Shown piece after piece: positions 11,012-24,037 of a DNA stretch of 64,000 nt. The notes under the pieces were generated by a model. The model ran no database searches, was not told where the DNA came from, and saw only the letters and a list, made by a program, of their open reading frames with translations. Positions within the stretch are counted from its first letter, which is position 1. Each line of letters opens with the position of its first letter. The stretch is from Cocos nucifera (Eukaryota > Streptophyta > Magnoliopsida > Arecales > Arecaceae): the NCBI GenBank assembly GCA_006176705.1, contig QRFJ01000059.1, forward strand, positions 620,001-684,000, given 5' to 3'. Both the position numbers and the translations under genes were made by a program.

Positions 11012-13362
11012 TGAAGGAAAATCCTGATTTTCCGGACTAGGTTCGTTCAGATCTGATCAGATCAAGAGATATATTTCAAAAATTTTTCTCTTTGATCCTA
11101 ATTAAATCTAAAATATTTCATATCTAATCTTTATTATTTTAATAATAAAAATAAAATTTAAATAAATTAAATCAAATTTAATTTATCTTGATGTAGGGTA
11201 ATCTTATTATCCGTTGATGATCCGGTAAGCAGCGAAAGGTTCTGAATCTAGCCACGCAAGTGCCTGGCCTCTATTGGTATCCACTCAAGCTAGATCTAGA
11301 GATCCTCTTCTTCTCTATCATGTCTCCAAAAATTAGATCTGGATCCGATCCGGAGGATCTTCAAAACTCCTTTCGAAGATCAGTAGTTGTCCTTTGCAGC
11401 AGCGTAGCCCTCTAGCTTTCAATCGCCTTTCTCTCATCTGGATTGCACCAACCAAGGTCCAAACCACTTTGGACGTGGAGAGGAGAGGGAGAAGGTGAGT
11501 TTGGCATGGAGGAAGAGGGGAGAGGAGGCCTTGGGGCATAGGAATTGAATTCCTTTGCAATGCAATTTGGGTTGGGTGCAGGGTCATATTTATGGACTAT
11601 GCATGATCCAACTCTTCTTCTTCCCAACCAATCATAATTTTTTGTGAAATCAGATCTAAATCTGATTGATGGGAATAGAGTCTCTTGGATTTTTCCTTAG
11701 ATGGCACCTAAGACCAGTCAAACTTGGTTCTTAGGAGGAGTCTAATTGGAATCCAAAAAGGAGATGGAGTCCCTATCCAACGGAGACTCTTAGGCGCCTC
11801 CAGCTTGGGCACACGCCAAGGGTGGCGTGCGCCCTCCTCCTTGCTAGGTTCTAGTAGGGGGACATGCCCCCACCAGCACTTCAATAGGTTGGCGTGCGCC
11901 CTCCTCCTTGCTAGGTTCTAGTAGGGGGACATGCCCCCACCAGCACTTCAATAGGTGCATGACAAGTTGATAGAAGTCAAAGTGTCAATGATCAACATTT
12001 GTCCAGTCAAAGGTTAACTTTTGACCAAAGTCAAAGGATGAGAAATGGCAGGTGATCAAAAATGGCAGGTATTGTCTTACAAAATAAGACAACCCTTTTC
12101 TGACTTGGAGAAGCTCCAGTCAGACCAAGTGAAGGCCTCTGATCAAGCACAAACTCCTTTGGCTCAGTCAGGACAACTATTTATGATAGTAAAAGAAAAA
12201 TGTTAGGTTCAATCGAGTGCTAGCATGATTTTCTTGAACCTAATTGAATCTCATTCAGATCAATTAAACTAGATCAGTTCAATTGATGATCACCAGATTC
12301 AAACCCTTGTTTGTGTGACCCAGTTAGGTTCAGTTCTATATGGTAATGGGATATGTCATGATCTCTATCATCGACATCATCGAAACTCCTTTCGATGGAT
12401 CAGAACTCTTCTGATTCGAACAGCTAGAATGATCGATCATCTAAATCATTCTAATTGCTCCCAAAATCCACCAGTGACACCTAGCAGTATATGGTGGCAA
12501 CCCATCAGAGCTGAATGCGAACCTCTTGGTGCAGCTACCTATGTGATTAAGTTCTTCTATCTTGAGCCCCGATCAGATTAGGGTTAAGGTGAACTCGTCA
12601 TTAAACCCTAGTCTCTGTCATATGATGTAATCATTCGATTCAAGTCTCAATGTGAAAACCTAAATAGAAACTCTTTCTATTATTTCACTCTGCCATGGCC
12701 ATGGGCTTCTAGACTTGATTCTCATGATCATCATAGGGCTGCTCCTCTACCACCGAGGTAGATAGATTTCATCTTGATGCAATCCAGTTCCTATAATGAA
12801 CATGCTATAGCCAACATACACCTCAGGATTTCGAATGGCTAGGAGATCGAGTAATGGTGTAGTCAAACTATAACACCCTCAAGGTGAACTACCGATGCAC
12901 CTCAGGTCAAAGAACCAGACACACTACTGCAACATCGAGTCAGTCATTGACGAGAAGGTAGACTTCCTAATGACTACTCGAGGTGGTCATGCTCAGTGCC
13001 CTCGTTCTCTAACGAGTACCTATACTCTCGCTCCAGTGTCTCCACATCGTAGACTCAAGACTCATCTACTAAAGAGAAGCGATTGTATACCAACCTTCCA
13101 GATCAATCACTATCCTCGTGATGATCCTATGGTCGAGAGCATTTTATGAGTTAATAATGATTATTCATGTCTTAAATTTTCAACTCTTGAAAATATGAAT
13201 TATCATTACCATTAACTCAAAGGATGTATCACAGACACTAAATACACATATGTGATAGAAAATAACCCATTTTATTGATTATAATCAAAATTATAATTTT
13301 GCCCCTAGAAGTGTATTACAAGTGTCGGCCAATTTTGGCTTCTAAGGCACATATATCTAACA
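11012..13362 (-). repeat. Copia 5' LTR
   Basis: Full LTR of 2351 bp, from TGTTAGATATATG at 13362 to TTCCTTCA at 11012. It includes a 67-bp tandem duplication absent from the other two LTR copies. It differs from the 3' LTR at many scattered bases, so the insertion is old. Confidence 0.95.
11824..11957. repeat. 67-bp tandem duplication inside the 5' LTR
   Basis: The block beginning ggcgtgcgccctcctcc occurs at 11824 and again at 11891, nearly identical. The 3' LTR (near 1435) and the solo LTR (near 3330) have one copy only, so the duplication arose after insertion. Confidence 0.92.
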
Positions 13363-13367
13363 GCTTC
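13363..13367. repeat. Target-site duplication GCTTC, right copy
   Basis: Exact match to 620-624 on the far side of the copia element. Confidence 0.93.
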
Positions 13368-15912
13368 TACTATTAGAAGCAGGATCATAGAAAGAAGAAT
13401 TATCTTGCTTCCCTTGAACATAATAGGCTGAATACGAGAAATAAGAAAGAGTTGCTTACTAAGGATGTTATATGATAACATCTTGAAATTTCTCTATATG
13501 AAATTCTGCTATCTGGGTATGAGATATCGATAGTTCTATATAATTTGTTGCAAGAACTATAGGTAAGTAGAATGTTTTAAAATTATGAAAAATATCTAAA
13601 TATTTTGGATGGAAATCCTATTTCAATTCTAGCTTTAGAAATTGTCAAGCTTATTTTTAAAGATGTCATTTTGAGTGATTATCATTATTATCCATCTTTA
13701 TGATAAATATGATCTCTGATGGACTTTTGGTCAAAGATGGTTATCATTTATCAATAAAAAAGATTATTATGATATTATTATGAATAATATTATAATAATA
13801 TATGGATAATAAAAAAATAATATTTAATATTTACACAGTCTGTTAAGTGTAATATACACACCTAAGTTAGATTATGTCATGGATATCTATCTTTGGCATT
13901 ATAGACTTAGTTATCTTGACAAGAACAGGATAAACAGGTTAGCTTGAGAGAAAAATCTCGACATCAATAATTGTAAATCATTGATAGCCTATGAATCTTA
14001 TCTTCTTGGGAAGATGATAAAATCACCTTTTACTAAAAAAGGTGGAGTCGATAAAGTTCTAAGTCTAATACATAATGATGTATGTGGACCTGTGAACTTA
14101 AGTGCCAAAGGAAGATATTAATATTTCATTACAGATGACCTATCTGGACATGGGTGCATTGAAATGAATCATTTGAAATATTCAAATGATTCAATAATAA
14201 AATAGAAAAATAAATTACAAAAGATATTAAAACTCTTCAATTAGATCGAGGAGGCGAATAGTTATCTAGTAAAGTTTATGACATATCTAGGAGAGAATTG
14301 GATTATCTCTGAGTAAATTTTTTTTCAAAACATGGTGTATCTAAAAGAATAAATTGAATTTTATTAGACATGGTTCAATCCATGATAGGATTCACTAGTT
14401 TGTCTATTTCAGGGTTATGCTTTACTGACTACTTGTTTTACTCTGAAAAAAAATTTTGAGTAAATCTGTCGCATAAACTTCATATGGAATATGGATCAGG
14501 TGTAGACCTAGACTCTCTCACTTTTGAATTTGGAGTTGATCGACCTATGTCAAATATTTGCATATAGATAAACTTAGATCCTGGTCTAATAACTATTTAA
14601 GGATTATTAATTCTACTATGCTAAAGAACATAAGATGTTCATCAGTAGTAGGGCATTCCTTTTGGAAAGAAGTTTCTTAGAGAAGGAACTAATGCCTGTC
14701 AAGTTAAACTTATAAAAGTTTGATTAGTAGAAAGAAACCAATGTTATCTAGTAAACCTATAAATTGAATTTGATCAGATTAAATTTGGAGCCCATTAAAG
14801 TATCACCTTTAAGAAGATCCGATAGAGTATCGCATTGATCGGATAGGTACTTCAGTATCTAGGTCTGGGATGGTGATTCTATTGAGCTTGATGAGAACAA
14901 TAAGAATTTGATCACCTATAGGGATACAATGCAGTGATCTAACTCTAAGAAGTGCCTTGGAGCCACATGATCCAAATTGAAGTTCATGAAAATCAATAGT
15001 GTGTGGACACTAGATGATTTACCTAAAGGAATAAAATTCATTGGATGTGAATGAATTTTCAAAAGGATCAAAGTAGCACAAACGGGAAGGTAAAGACCTG
15101 TAAAGTCTATTTGGCTATTATCTCAGTTTTGGAACATATGTTTTGAACGTATGTCTTTGTTATGAATAAAGATAAATCCTGTATTAATAAGTGGGCAAAA
15201 TATTCTGTAGTATTATTTCTTATATTGTCTATAAATGAAATTCTCTTAATCGAGAATGGCATTCCAGCATTGCAAAAAATAAAGGTTTAGCTATCATCTT
15301 ATTTCTCCATGTACGAGATCAGACATGGTATACTCACTAGAGATAGTAAGCAGATATGAGTTTGATCCAAGTGAGAGCCACTGAAAGGTTGTATAGACAA
15401 TCCTTAAGTATTTGAAAAATACTAAGGTTCAGTGACTCAAATATGAAAGTACTGACTTAAAATATATGGATGTTTTAATTTTAGTCAAAATAAAATGACA
15501 ACAAGAGAATGTTAGATCATACCCTAATTACAGGAGCGATCTACTAGAAAGGTTCCAAGCAGTATACTTTAGCCTATTCAGTTAATGATGTAAAGTATAT
15601 CGTGGCATATGATACTGCTATGTAAGCTGTATAGTTGCTGAGGTTTATTAGTAGGTTGGGAGTGGCACCCTCCATCGATAGTCCAGTCCTATCATAGCAC
15701 TAGAGTCATAGCTCAGACTAAAGAACCAGCATATTTTGCATCACTTTCACCTTAGATATTAGATCCGGGTGACGTCGATGTTTAGAAGATCGATATAAAA
15801 GGAGAAGTTGACTGATCCATTTGCTAAGGCCTTGGAACTAAGGAGTTCTACGAACTCAAGTGAAAGATAGGATATTTGATATCATTCTGATTGGCTTAGT
15901 CCAAGTGAGAGT
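13368..15912 (+). pseudogene. Decayed copia gag-pol remnant, second family
   Basis: No long open frame survives, but copia order is legible on the plus strand. There is a WHYRLSYLD relic of the GAG-pre-integrase zinc domain near 13890, ESYLLGKM near 14000, HNDVCGPVN at the integrase start near 14070 and the end of the integrase core near 14370-14450. RT follows near 14940-15190 (VWTLDDLPKGIKFIGCE), then RNase H near 15310-15840 (TRSDMVYS, ILKYLKNT, DPFAK). Stops and shifts occur every few dozen codons. A purine-rich tract (aagtgagagt) leads straight into the LTR at 15913. The gag end is missing, probably displaced by the insertion at 13362. Confidence 0.85.
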
Positions 15913-18779
15913 TGTTGAAAAATGTATCCTAAAGCCAATCATCTAAGTGATAGATGATTGAAATTAGTATATGAATTATCTAATAATAATAGTTATTTGG
16001 CTGATTCATCATAAAAGTTCTATCTTTCTTAAATGAGCTCCTAAATTATGTTAAAGTTTCTAGAACCATAATCAATCGATAAAGAAGGATTTATCGAATG
16101 GTTCTTAAATTATTCATGATCAAATGATAAGTTATTAACAAGGATGATAACTTATCAAGTGTAGATCGCTGTATGCCATATGCGTTGATTGTCCTCATAA
16201 CCAAGTGGTGTGAAGAAACTGATATGGCATTCAGGTGAGATGTAGGAGTACATCTATACTAAACATGATCAATATAGCACTCTACTGTCAAGAGTAGCTA
16301 GCTAAGGCTAATGGATATAAGTGTCCCTCCGATCTGAGATCACCACGGTGACTTGCAAGCAACTCACTATACTTTAGTATCGGACTGTCTATATTTTTAA
16401 CATAGGTTCCAAAAGATTTTTGGGTATAGTCAAGTACTTATAAAGTTGGTGTATGAGTCAAGATGGGATTGACCACTCTGGATTAACTTTAGGAAGAGAA
16501 TGACTCGCTAAATTTTAATTTAGCAAAACCTAGGCTTTGGGTAATCCTCGTGAGCTGTCACGAGATTTGCAAAATTTTGAGACACAATAGAGATGAATTG
16601 TATGAGTGTTTGATAGGATACTCAAAGTCATCTTGAGTAATATTAGTCATAGAAATGAATTATATGGTAACCATGGGCCAGGATTCTAAGAATGTTGCTT
16701 TGCATACATTTGACCTATTCAAACGTCGGAAACCATTGCTAGATGGTAACTTTGATTGGTACAGAAATTGATTTTTATACTATCGATTTAGATTCGAACC
16801 TATGGGGCCACATACATTAGAGCTTATAACCTAATCAAATAGTTAATCGATGATTGAGAATCGTTCTAAGATCAATCCAACAATATGATTGATGTTTAAC
16901 CTAATGCAAGTATTGCAGGAGGATCGATTAGCAATTAGATTGCTAATTGACTCAATTTGATTGAGCAATTGGACTGAGATTAAGTTTAATTAAATTAGAT
17001 TTAATTAGAATTGGTTTGGACTTAATTAAATTAAGTTTAATTAGTTTTTTGGATAAGCCAATTACAAGAAAGAATAATTTCTTGTTTGACTTGGACTTGG
17101 GTGCACCTAATTGACTTAGGATTTAAATTAGATTTAAGTCTTGATTTAATCTAATTTAATTAGACTTCTAATTGGACTAGGATCACCCTTAATTGGATTG
17201 CATTTAATCTGATTTAAATAAAATTTAAATTGGGTTCAAATTTATTTTGACCTAGTCAAACAAGATGAGTCCTAGTTGGACTAGAACTCTCTCTCTTTCT
17301 CTTACGCCGAAGAAAGCTCAAGCCCCATATTTATTTTTAGAAGTTAATGTAACTTAATTATACACCTAAGAATGATTTTCCACATCCCATAATCTAGAGG
17401 TTTTGGAATAAATTTTGAATTGCTCAAAATTGAAAAGTAGTTATGCATGAGATTCTATTTGATAGAGTCCTTAAAACCTAAAACTCTATCTCTCTCTCTA
17501 TGAAAATAAACTCCATGCCTCCCATATTATTGTGTGCCCTTTTTCCATCCTTTTAGAAATGTTTTTGCTGGTTCTCCATGTTGAGAAAGGGCTAGGTGGC
17601 ATCCAAAAGTTGGACGCCACCAAGAGTCCTTCTAAGACTAGTTTTTGACCTAGTCTTTGGTTGTTAACCCATGCCACTTTTCAAGGCCCTTTGAGGATGT
17701 GATAAATCATAGAAAATTCATGAAAAACTAGAGGAAAAGGAGAAGGCATGGTGGTTTTGGGACACCAAGATTCTTGGAGAAGAGCCTTCAATTAAGACAT
17801 CAAAGGTTGATGTCTTGAAGAGACAAGATAAGAGAAGATTGTCTTCTCTTTATTTTGTTTATGTATTTTTTTCTTATTTATTCTTTATGATTTTTATGTG
17901 ATAAAAATTTGAGAGAGATAAAAATAGGGCATGGGAATAAGTGCTCGAAGTTGTTGGGGCATGATGCTCTTTTTAGACATGATTTGATCATGTCCTGATG
18001 AGAGAAGGAGAAGAGAAGAAAAGTCTTCTCTTAGGGTTTCTTTGAGAACCCTTCTTCTTCTTATTTTTGTGTAAATTTTTTAGAGTAAAAATCAAAGATG
18101 TTAGATCTAGAAACTTTAAAAAAATCTAGAGGAGAAGGTCTCCTCTTGTCCTAGCATAGAGATATTTTCAGGACATCAACCATCGATATCCTAAAGGGGA
18201 AGATTTGTCTTCTCTTAGGATTTATTTTTTGCTTATTTTTATTTTTTGATTTATGGAAGATCCCAGGATTGAATTTCTTCCTTATTCCTTCTCATGTTCT
18301 TCATCTCTTGGAGTGTCTAAGAGATCCAAAGAATATGTATTTGATTGACCATCAGGAGGGATCTGTGGGAAGCTAACACTTCGAGCAAATCTTCATTCGA
18401 CGAACCTCTGATTTGTGTTGCAGATTCATGTGGATCACCTGTAGAGGCTAGATGAGTATGCGGCTCTAAAAAAAATAATAAAAATCAACCATGGAGTTCT
18501 CGATTCGCATAAAGATAAGAGATCTGATCTCTTGGTAACTTAGATATGATCTAGGATTAGATCTAGAATTATTCTAGATCTAGATATTGATATAATCAAT
18601 ATCACTTATGATTAATTTAATTTTAAATTTATATTTGCATCATGACATGTTATAGATGATGTAGGGTTTTGTAATCTGATTACATACATATTATAGATTA
18701 AATTATTTAATCTATATCTTCCACTGCTTTTCGAAAAAATTTTGAAATCTATGCATGAAATCCTACATGTTTTTCATCA
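15913..18779 (+). repeat. Full-length 3' LTR of the second copia family
   Basis: Begins TGTTGAAAAATGTATCC directly after the purine tract and ends TTTTTCATCA. At 2867 bp it is very long for copia. Related copies, whole or partial, appear at 19063-20560 (minus), 21812-24037 (plus), 52905-53244 with 62278-63105 (minus) and perhaps 41930-43385 (minus). It is rich in aattaaattaga-type words and carries no coding sequence. Confidence 0.82.
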
Positions 18780-19062
18780 ATCACAACCTATTAGTATAAT
18801 GTACATGCAAAATAAACATCTAAAACTAGATAATATCATCGATGCCTATCTTTGATATTGTAGGCTTGGTCATATAAACAAAAATAAGATCAACAGGTTA
18901 GTCAAGGAGCATATCCTTGATATCGATGATTGTGAATAATTGACTACCTATGAATCTTACCTTCTTGGTAAGATGACCAAATTATATTTTACTGAAAAAG
19001 ATGAATGGGCCACTGAGCTTCTGGGTCTAGTACATACTGATGTATATGGACCTATGAACACA
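18780..19062 (+). pseudogene. Copia GAG-pre-integrase fragment
   Basis: The plus strand around 18841-19055 reads a relic of the copia zinc domain (CRLGHINKNKINRL), then TTYESYLLGKMTKL and LVHTDVYGPMN, with few stops. It closely resembles 13884-14100, so it is a second copy of the same family and better preserved. It is cut off near 19060 by an LTR in the opposite orientation. Confidence 0.82.
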
Positions 19063-20560
19063 TGTTCAATAATTGGACCAGGTTAAAGAGAGAAATGAGA
19101 GGGTGCACATTTTTGATAAAAGCATGGAGAACTCTCATGCAAATTTAAAATGTGCATGGAGAGTAGGCGTGGGTCAAAGTCAAGATGGTGCAGGGAGAAT
19201 TTGAAATTCAAATTAAACTTGTTCAAATTGGTTTCGTCCAAACCAATTTATCCAACCCAATTAGTCTAAATTAAACCTAATCAATTTAGACTTAAACTAA
19301 TTTAATTAAAATATAATTAAATTAAAAATTAATTAAGTCCAGATCCTGATCAAATCATAATCGAATCTTCCTTAGTGATTAGGTCATCTCATAATCTAAT
19401 CAGGTCAAACCCAATCGAATCCAATTTAATCAAATTTGATCAAATTCTTATTGCTCAATCAAATTGAGCTAATTAATAATCTAATTACTAATTAATCCTT
19501 CAATAATATCAGAGTCCTAGTTTAGTGAGACCCACGAAGGCAGAGTCCCAGTCTAGTGGAACTTTCGATCATAGAGTCCTAGTCCGGTGGAACTCTTGAC
19601 CATAGAGTTTCAGACCATTAGGACTCTTGATCAGCCATCAGATTAGATAAAAACTCCTATTGTGTGTGACCCCATAAGTTCGAATCCTAAGCAGATAATA
19701 TAGAAATCAATTTCTATATCAATCGATGTGACCATCTAGCAATAATATCCGATGTCTGAATAGGTTGAATAATCATATCACATCGCAACATCCATGAACC
19801 TATGACATATGGTTACCGTATAATTCATCTCCTTAATCTCGATGCTCAAAAGACAATCTAGGATTTAATTGTCAATCCTGAAAAAGTCATTTATATTATA
19901 TTTCAAATTTCAATATCCATCAAATAGACTATCTCGATTGAGGTTCTGCAAAATTGAAATATAGTGATGCATTTGCTTCAACACTTAGAGGGGTCAATCT
20001 CATCTTAACTCACGCACCGACTAAACAAGTATTTGACTGCACCCAATAGACTTTTATCACTGAATTAGAAATTCAAGTAGTTCGATACCAAAGTACAATA
20101 AGTACTTGCAAGTCACCATGGTGGTCTCAAGTCTGAAGGATACTTATATCCATATCCTTCATGGGCAACTCTTGATAGCAGAGAGCTCGGCAATTGGGTC
20201 ACAATCAGTGATATGTACCCCTATATTTCACCTACATGCCATAACAGTATCTCCATACTCCTTGGTTAAGAGGACAATCAACTCATATGGTATGCAATGA
20301 TCTACACTTAATAAATATTATCATCCTAAGTAATAACATATTATTTAATTATGATCAAGTTTAAGGATTAAATGATAAATCCTCCTTTGTCGAGTCTAAA
20401 TTATCCTAAGGACTTCATCATAGAAGAGTTCATTAAAGAAAGATGCACAAGAGTGATGAAAAGCTAAAATAATAATTTTATTTATTTATAATTTAAGTAT
20501 AAATTACATTCAACTCAACCATTTACAACCTAGATGATTGGCTTTAGGATATAATACCCA
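19063..20560 (-). repeat. Partial copia LTR, second family, reverse orientation
   Basis: On the minus strand it starts near 20560 (TGGGTATTATATCC then TAAAGCCAATCATCTA) and follows the start of the LTR at 15913, including the block on the switch from gatcatt to ccatatgagttgattgtcc near 20270-20300. The far end of the LTR is missing near 19063. The open frame at 20106-20300 inside it is not a gene. Confidence 0.72.
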
Positions 20561-21181
20561 AAACTTAGCCCGCTCTTGATCTTAAGGGATGGCTCAGGGT
20601 CACCCAAGGGGTGAGTAGGAGCCGAATCATAGGATTCAGCTATAGCTTCAACCCGCAAGTGGCTCAATCCTTTTTAGCATTCTCACAGGCTTCGACATCC
20701 CAAATTTAGAGTGATGCCTACGTGGAAGAGGTCATGTAGAGACTTCTGAGTCGGCAATCTTAGAGCATCCAGAATGCCGTCCATGATTTGATCATGGAGG
20801 ATCTTCAGGATCTGAACTGCATGATCAACTAGGCTCATTGTTTCAGCCATCTCATCAGATAATTTTTTTAATAATTTTTTTATTTATTTTAAATTTTTAT
20901 ATTTAGAAACTTCACATATTTAGAGTAGGCTTAAGTTGAGAAAGAAGATCTAAGGGCTAAAAATTTAATCTAACCATCTAATTGATGGATAAGTGATGTC
21001 TATAATTTTGTATCATTGAATGAAATGTATAGAAATAATCTATTCAAGAATCAGAGAAGAATATCGAAAGATACATCTCCATTTCAAAATTTATAAATAA
21101 TATTTTATTTTTTTATTTTAGGATGCTGGGACATCCAGCTCTCATCCACCAGCTGCTAGAGATGAGGAGGATGTTACCTAA
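20561..21181 (+). pseudogene. CACTA transposon TNPA-like 3' exons, decayed
   Basis: Two exon relics of a plant CACTA (En/Spm) TNPA-type protein. The upstream one runs from about 20575 to 20870 and carries a broken version of the motif W-S-D-A-x-V-E-E-V-M, then RLLS and QNAVHD. The last exon at 21122-21181 follows a proper intron end (ttttattttag) and encodes DAGTSSSHPPAARDEEDVT and a stop. The intron donor has decayed from AG-GT to AG-AT near 20869. A second copy of the same gene end lies at 50180-50900. TNPA-type proteins bind subterminal repeats of the element. Confidence 0.72.
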
Positions 21182-21389
21182 TTTTTTTATAATTTATATA
21201 TCATTTTGATACTTGTAAAGCAGTATCTCAATATAAAATTATATAATTTATATTTTAATATAATATAATTAATTTTATATTTATGATTATGTTAAATAGT
21301 TATTATCTTATTTTTAATAGATTTTAAAAAAATATTATTATTTGTTAGCATGTTTTAAGTTTTTAATTATAATTTTTTAAAAAAATAAA

Positions 21390-21811
21390 AACTATTAGCA
21401 ATGGCATTAGCGATGCAAAGTGCCATCGCTAATAACTTTTTTAATTATTTTAGTGATAGCATTAGCAACAAAATTACCATTGCTAATAGTTTTTTAATTT
21501 TTTTTAAAAAAAATTAAAAATTATTAGCAATGGCATTAGAGATTAGGATGTTGTCGCTAATATATTTTTAAATTTTTAAAAAATAAAAAAATTATTAGTA
21601 ATGGCATTAGCAAAAAAAATGCCATCACTAATAGATTTTTATTAATTTAATTAATAAAAATTAAAAATTTAGTGACAGCATCTTTGTCACTAATGACATT
21701 ACTAATAATGAAAATTAATGATAAAGGTATGTCCATCAAATTTTTAGCGAGGGCAAACTGACTATTAGCGATGGCAATTAGCCATCGCTAATAGTCAGTT
21801 TTCTTGTAGTG
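21390..21811 (+). mobile_element. CACTA element 3' end: subterminal repeats and terminal repeat
   Basis: Many copies of an attagcgatggcattagcg-type word in both orientations fill this stretch. It ends with ttttcttgtagtg at 21811, the complement of CACTACAAGAAAA, the classic CACTA terminus. With the exons upstream, 20561-21811 is the right-hand 1.25 kb of an element whose left part is absent here. Confidence 0.85.
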
Positions 21812-24037
21812 ATGTCATATGGGTTGATTATCCTCTTAACCAAGGAGTGTGGAGATACTAGTATGGTATGCAGATGAGAAGTAGGAGATATATCTATACT
21901 GAACGTAACAAACTTTGAAGCATTCTACTATCAAGATTTGCTCCGAAGGGATATAGCTATAAGTATCCCTCCAATTTGAGATCACCACGGTAACTTGCAA
22001 GCAACTTACTATACTTTGGTGCCGAGCTATCTTAATTTTTAATTAAGTAACAAAAAATTTTTGAATATAGTCAAATACTTATAAAGTCAGTGTGTGAGTC
22101 AAGATGGGATTGACCACTCTTGATTTTAGAAAATATGTTGTATTATATTTTAATTTAGTAAAATCTTGACCATGATAGCCCTTATAAGGAGTCACAGGAC
22201 TGATTGTATTGAGACACATTATGAATATGCTTTTTCAGGGTTGATAGTTTAACTCTAAGTCATCTTAAACACAAAGGTCAAAGAAATGAATTATACAATA
22301 ACCATATTCGAGTGGATTCTTGAATGTTGCTTTACATACATTCAAGCTATCCAGATGTCAGGTACCATTGCTAGATAGTCACTTTGATTGATACAGAAAT
22401 TTATTTCTATACTACTAGCTTAGTTTTGAATCTATGAAATCAACAAAAAAAGAGGTTTCTATCTAATCGAATGATTGATCAATGATTATAAATTATTTTA
22501 GGAGCAAATAGTCAATATGATTAATGATTGATCTAGTATAAGTGTTACAAGAGGATTAATTAGTATTTGGATTGCTAATTAGCTCAATTAGATTGAGCAT
22601 TAGGGCTGAGATTAAGTCTAATTGAATTAGATTCAATTTGATTTAGTTTGGACTTGATTAGATCAAGTTTAATTGATTTATAAGATAATCCAATTACAAG
22701 AAAGATTAATTCTTTTTTCAATTAGGAGTTGAGTGTACCTAATTCTTAATTACTTTAAGATTTAAATCAGATTTAAATAAAATTTAATAGATTTAAATGA
22801 GCTCATAGTTGAACTAGGATCATTCTTAATTAGGTTACACCAATTCTAATTTAAATAAAATTTAATTTTGATTTGACCAAAGAGAACAAGAGAACCTAGT
22901 TGGACTAGGACTCTCTTTCTTCACTTGTGCCAACTTCTCTCACCCATGCCGCCCATTTTTTAGGATTTTTGTGAGATATCTCACGCCTATGAAGAGTCCC
23001 ACGCATGCCCCTCCCTCTTGGTTTGGAAATAAGTATTGGCTAGGTCAAACAAGATAAGTTGTTTTGACCTAGGACTCTATTTGATAGAGTTTCAATATTT
23101 TCAAACTCTATCCACTCTCGGCGTCTAATTAAATTAGATTTGATCTAATTTTTTGGCATGAAAAAGTAGGTATTTGTGTGTGCTTTTTGGTATCCCATGC
23201 CTAGAAAAAATAGGAAGGCATCCAAGAGTTGGATGCCCCCTATAATTGCTCCCTTTGTCCTTTCCTTTTTAGGTATTTGACCTAGACTAGGATTCCTTAT
23301 GAACTCCCCAGTTAAGAGGACTCTTAGCATGAGATTTTTAAGAGCAATTCACCATGGGATAAGAGAGTGGGGCATGGGTTTTGGGGTGCATATCTCAAAG
23401 GGGCATGGCGTTTCATTAGGACATCTTTAGCACATGTCCTATTGAGAGAAAAGAAAGAAGAGGAGAAAGGGTTCTTCTCAAGGGTTTTTGATCCTCCCTC
23501 TTCCACATATTTTTGAGAGATAAAAAGAAGAGTCTCTCTTCTGATTTATCCTCCTCTAGTTTTTCATCTCTTAGAGGGTCCAAGAGATCCAAAGAAAAAA
23601 ATTCAAGTCAACCGTTAGGATCGAGGGATCTGTAAGGAGCTAGTATCCTGCACAAATCTTCGATTGTCAAAACTTTGATCAGCATAGAAACTTCATGTGG
23701 ACAATCTGTAGAGGCTGGATATCTTATGCATCTTTTAGCAATAATCTCATTTATGAAATCAAGCGGAGTTCTCGATCAACGCTCAAGTATAGAGATTTGA
23801 TCTCTATTACATGCTAAATTTGATCTAGACTGGTATTGATATGATCAATACCTATTTATCTTTTAATTTTTAGATTTATACATGCCTTATATCATGTTAT
23901 AGATCCTTATTTCTAGGTGTTTGATAATCTGATCATATGCATAAGTAGACTAATAGGATTAATCTAAGTCTTCCACTTGATATTTGTTTGAAAAAATTTC
24001 GAAAAGCATGCATTAAACCCTACAAAGTTTTCCATCA
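21812..24037 (+). repeat. Copia LTR, second family, missing about 260 bp at its start
   Basis: From its first base it follows the LTR at 15913 beginning about 260 bp in (ccatatgcgttgattgtcc matches catatgggttgattatcc). It ends TTTTCCATCA at 24037, like the TTTTTCATCA end at 18779. A U5-like segment near 23600-23730 resembles 18340-18470. Confidence 0.75.

Larger units (their letters stand above)
625..13362 (-). mobile_element. Complete Ty1/copia LTR retrotransposon carrying a nested solo LTR
   Basis: Seen directly: two long terminal repeats that run from TGTTAGATAT to TTCA, a matching 5-bp target duplication, a primer-binding site beside the 5' LTR, a polypurine tract beside the 3' LTR, and copia-order coding remnants (gag, protease, integrase, RT, RNase H) reading from 9173 down to 5198. 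The element is about 10.5 kb once the nested 2274-bp solo LTR and its duplicated target are removed. The gag type and long LTRs suggest the Tork/Angela side of copia, which is inference. All coding frames carry stops or shifts, so it is inactive unless helped in trans. Confidence 0.95.
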
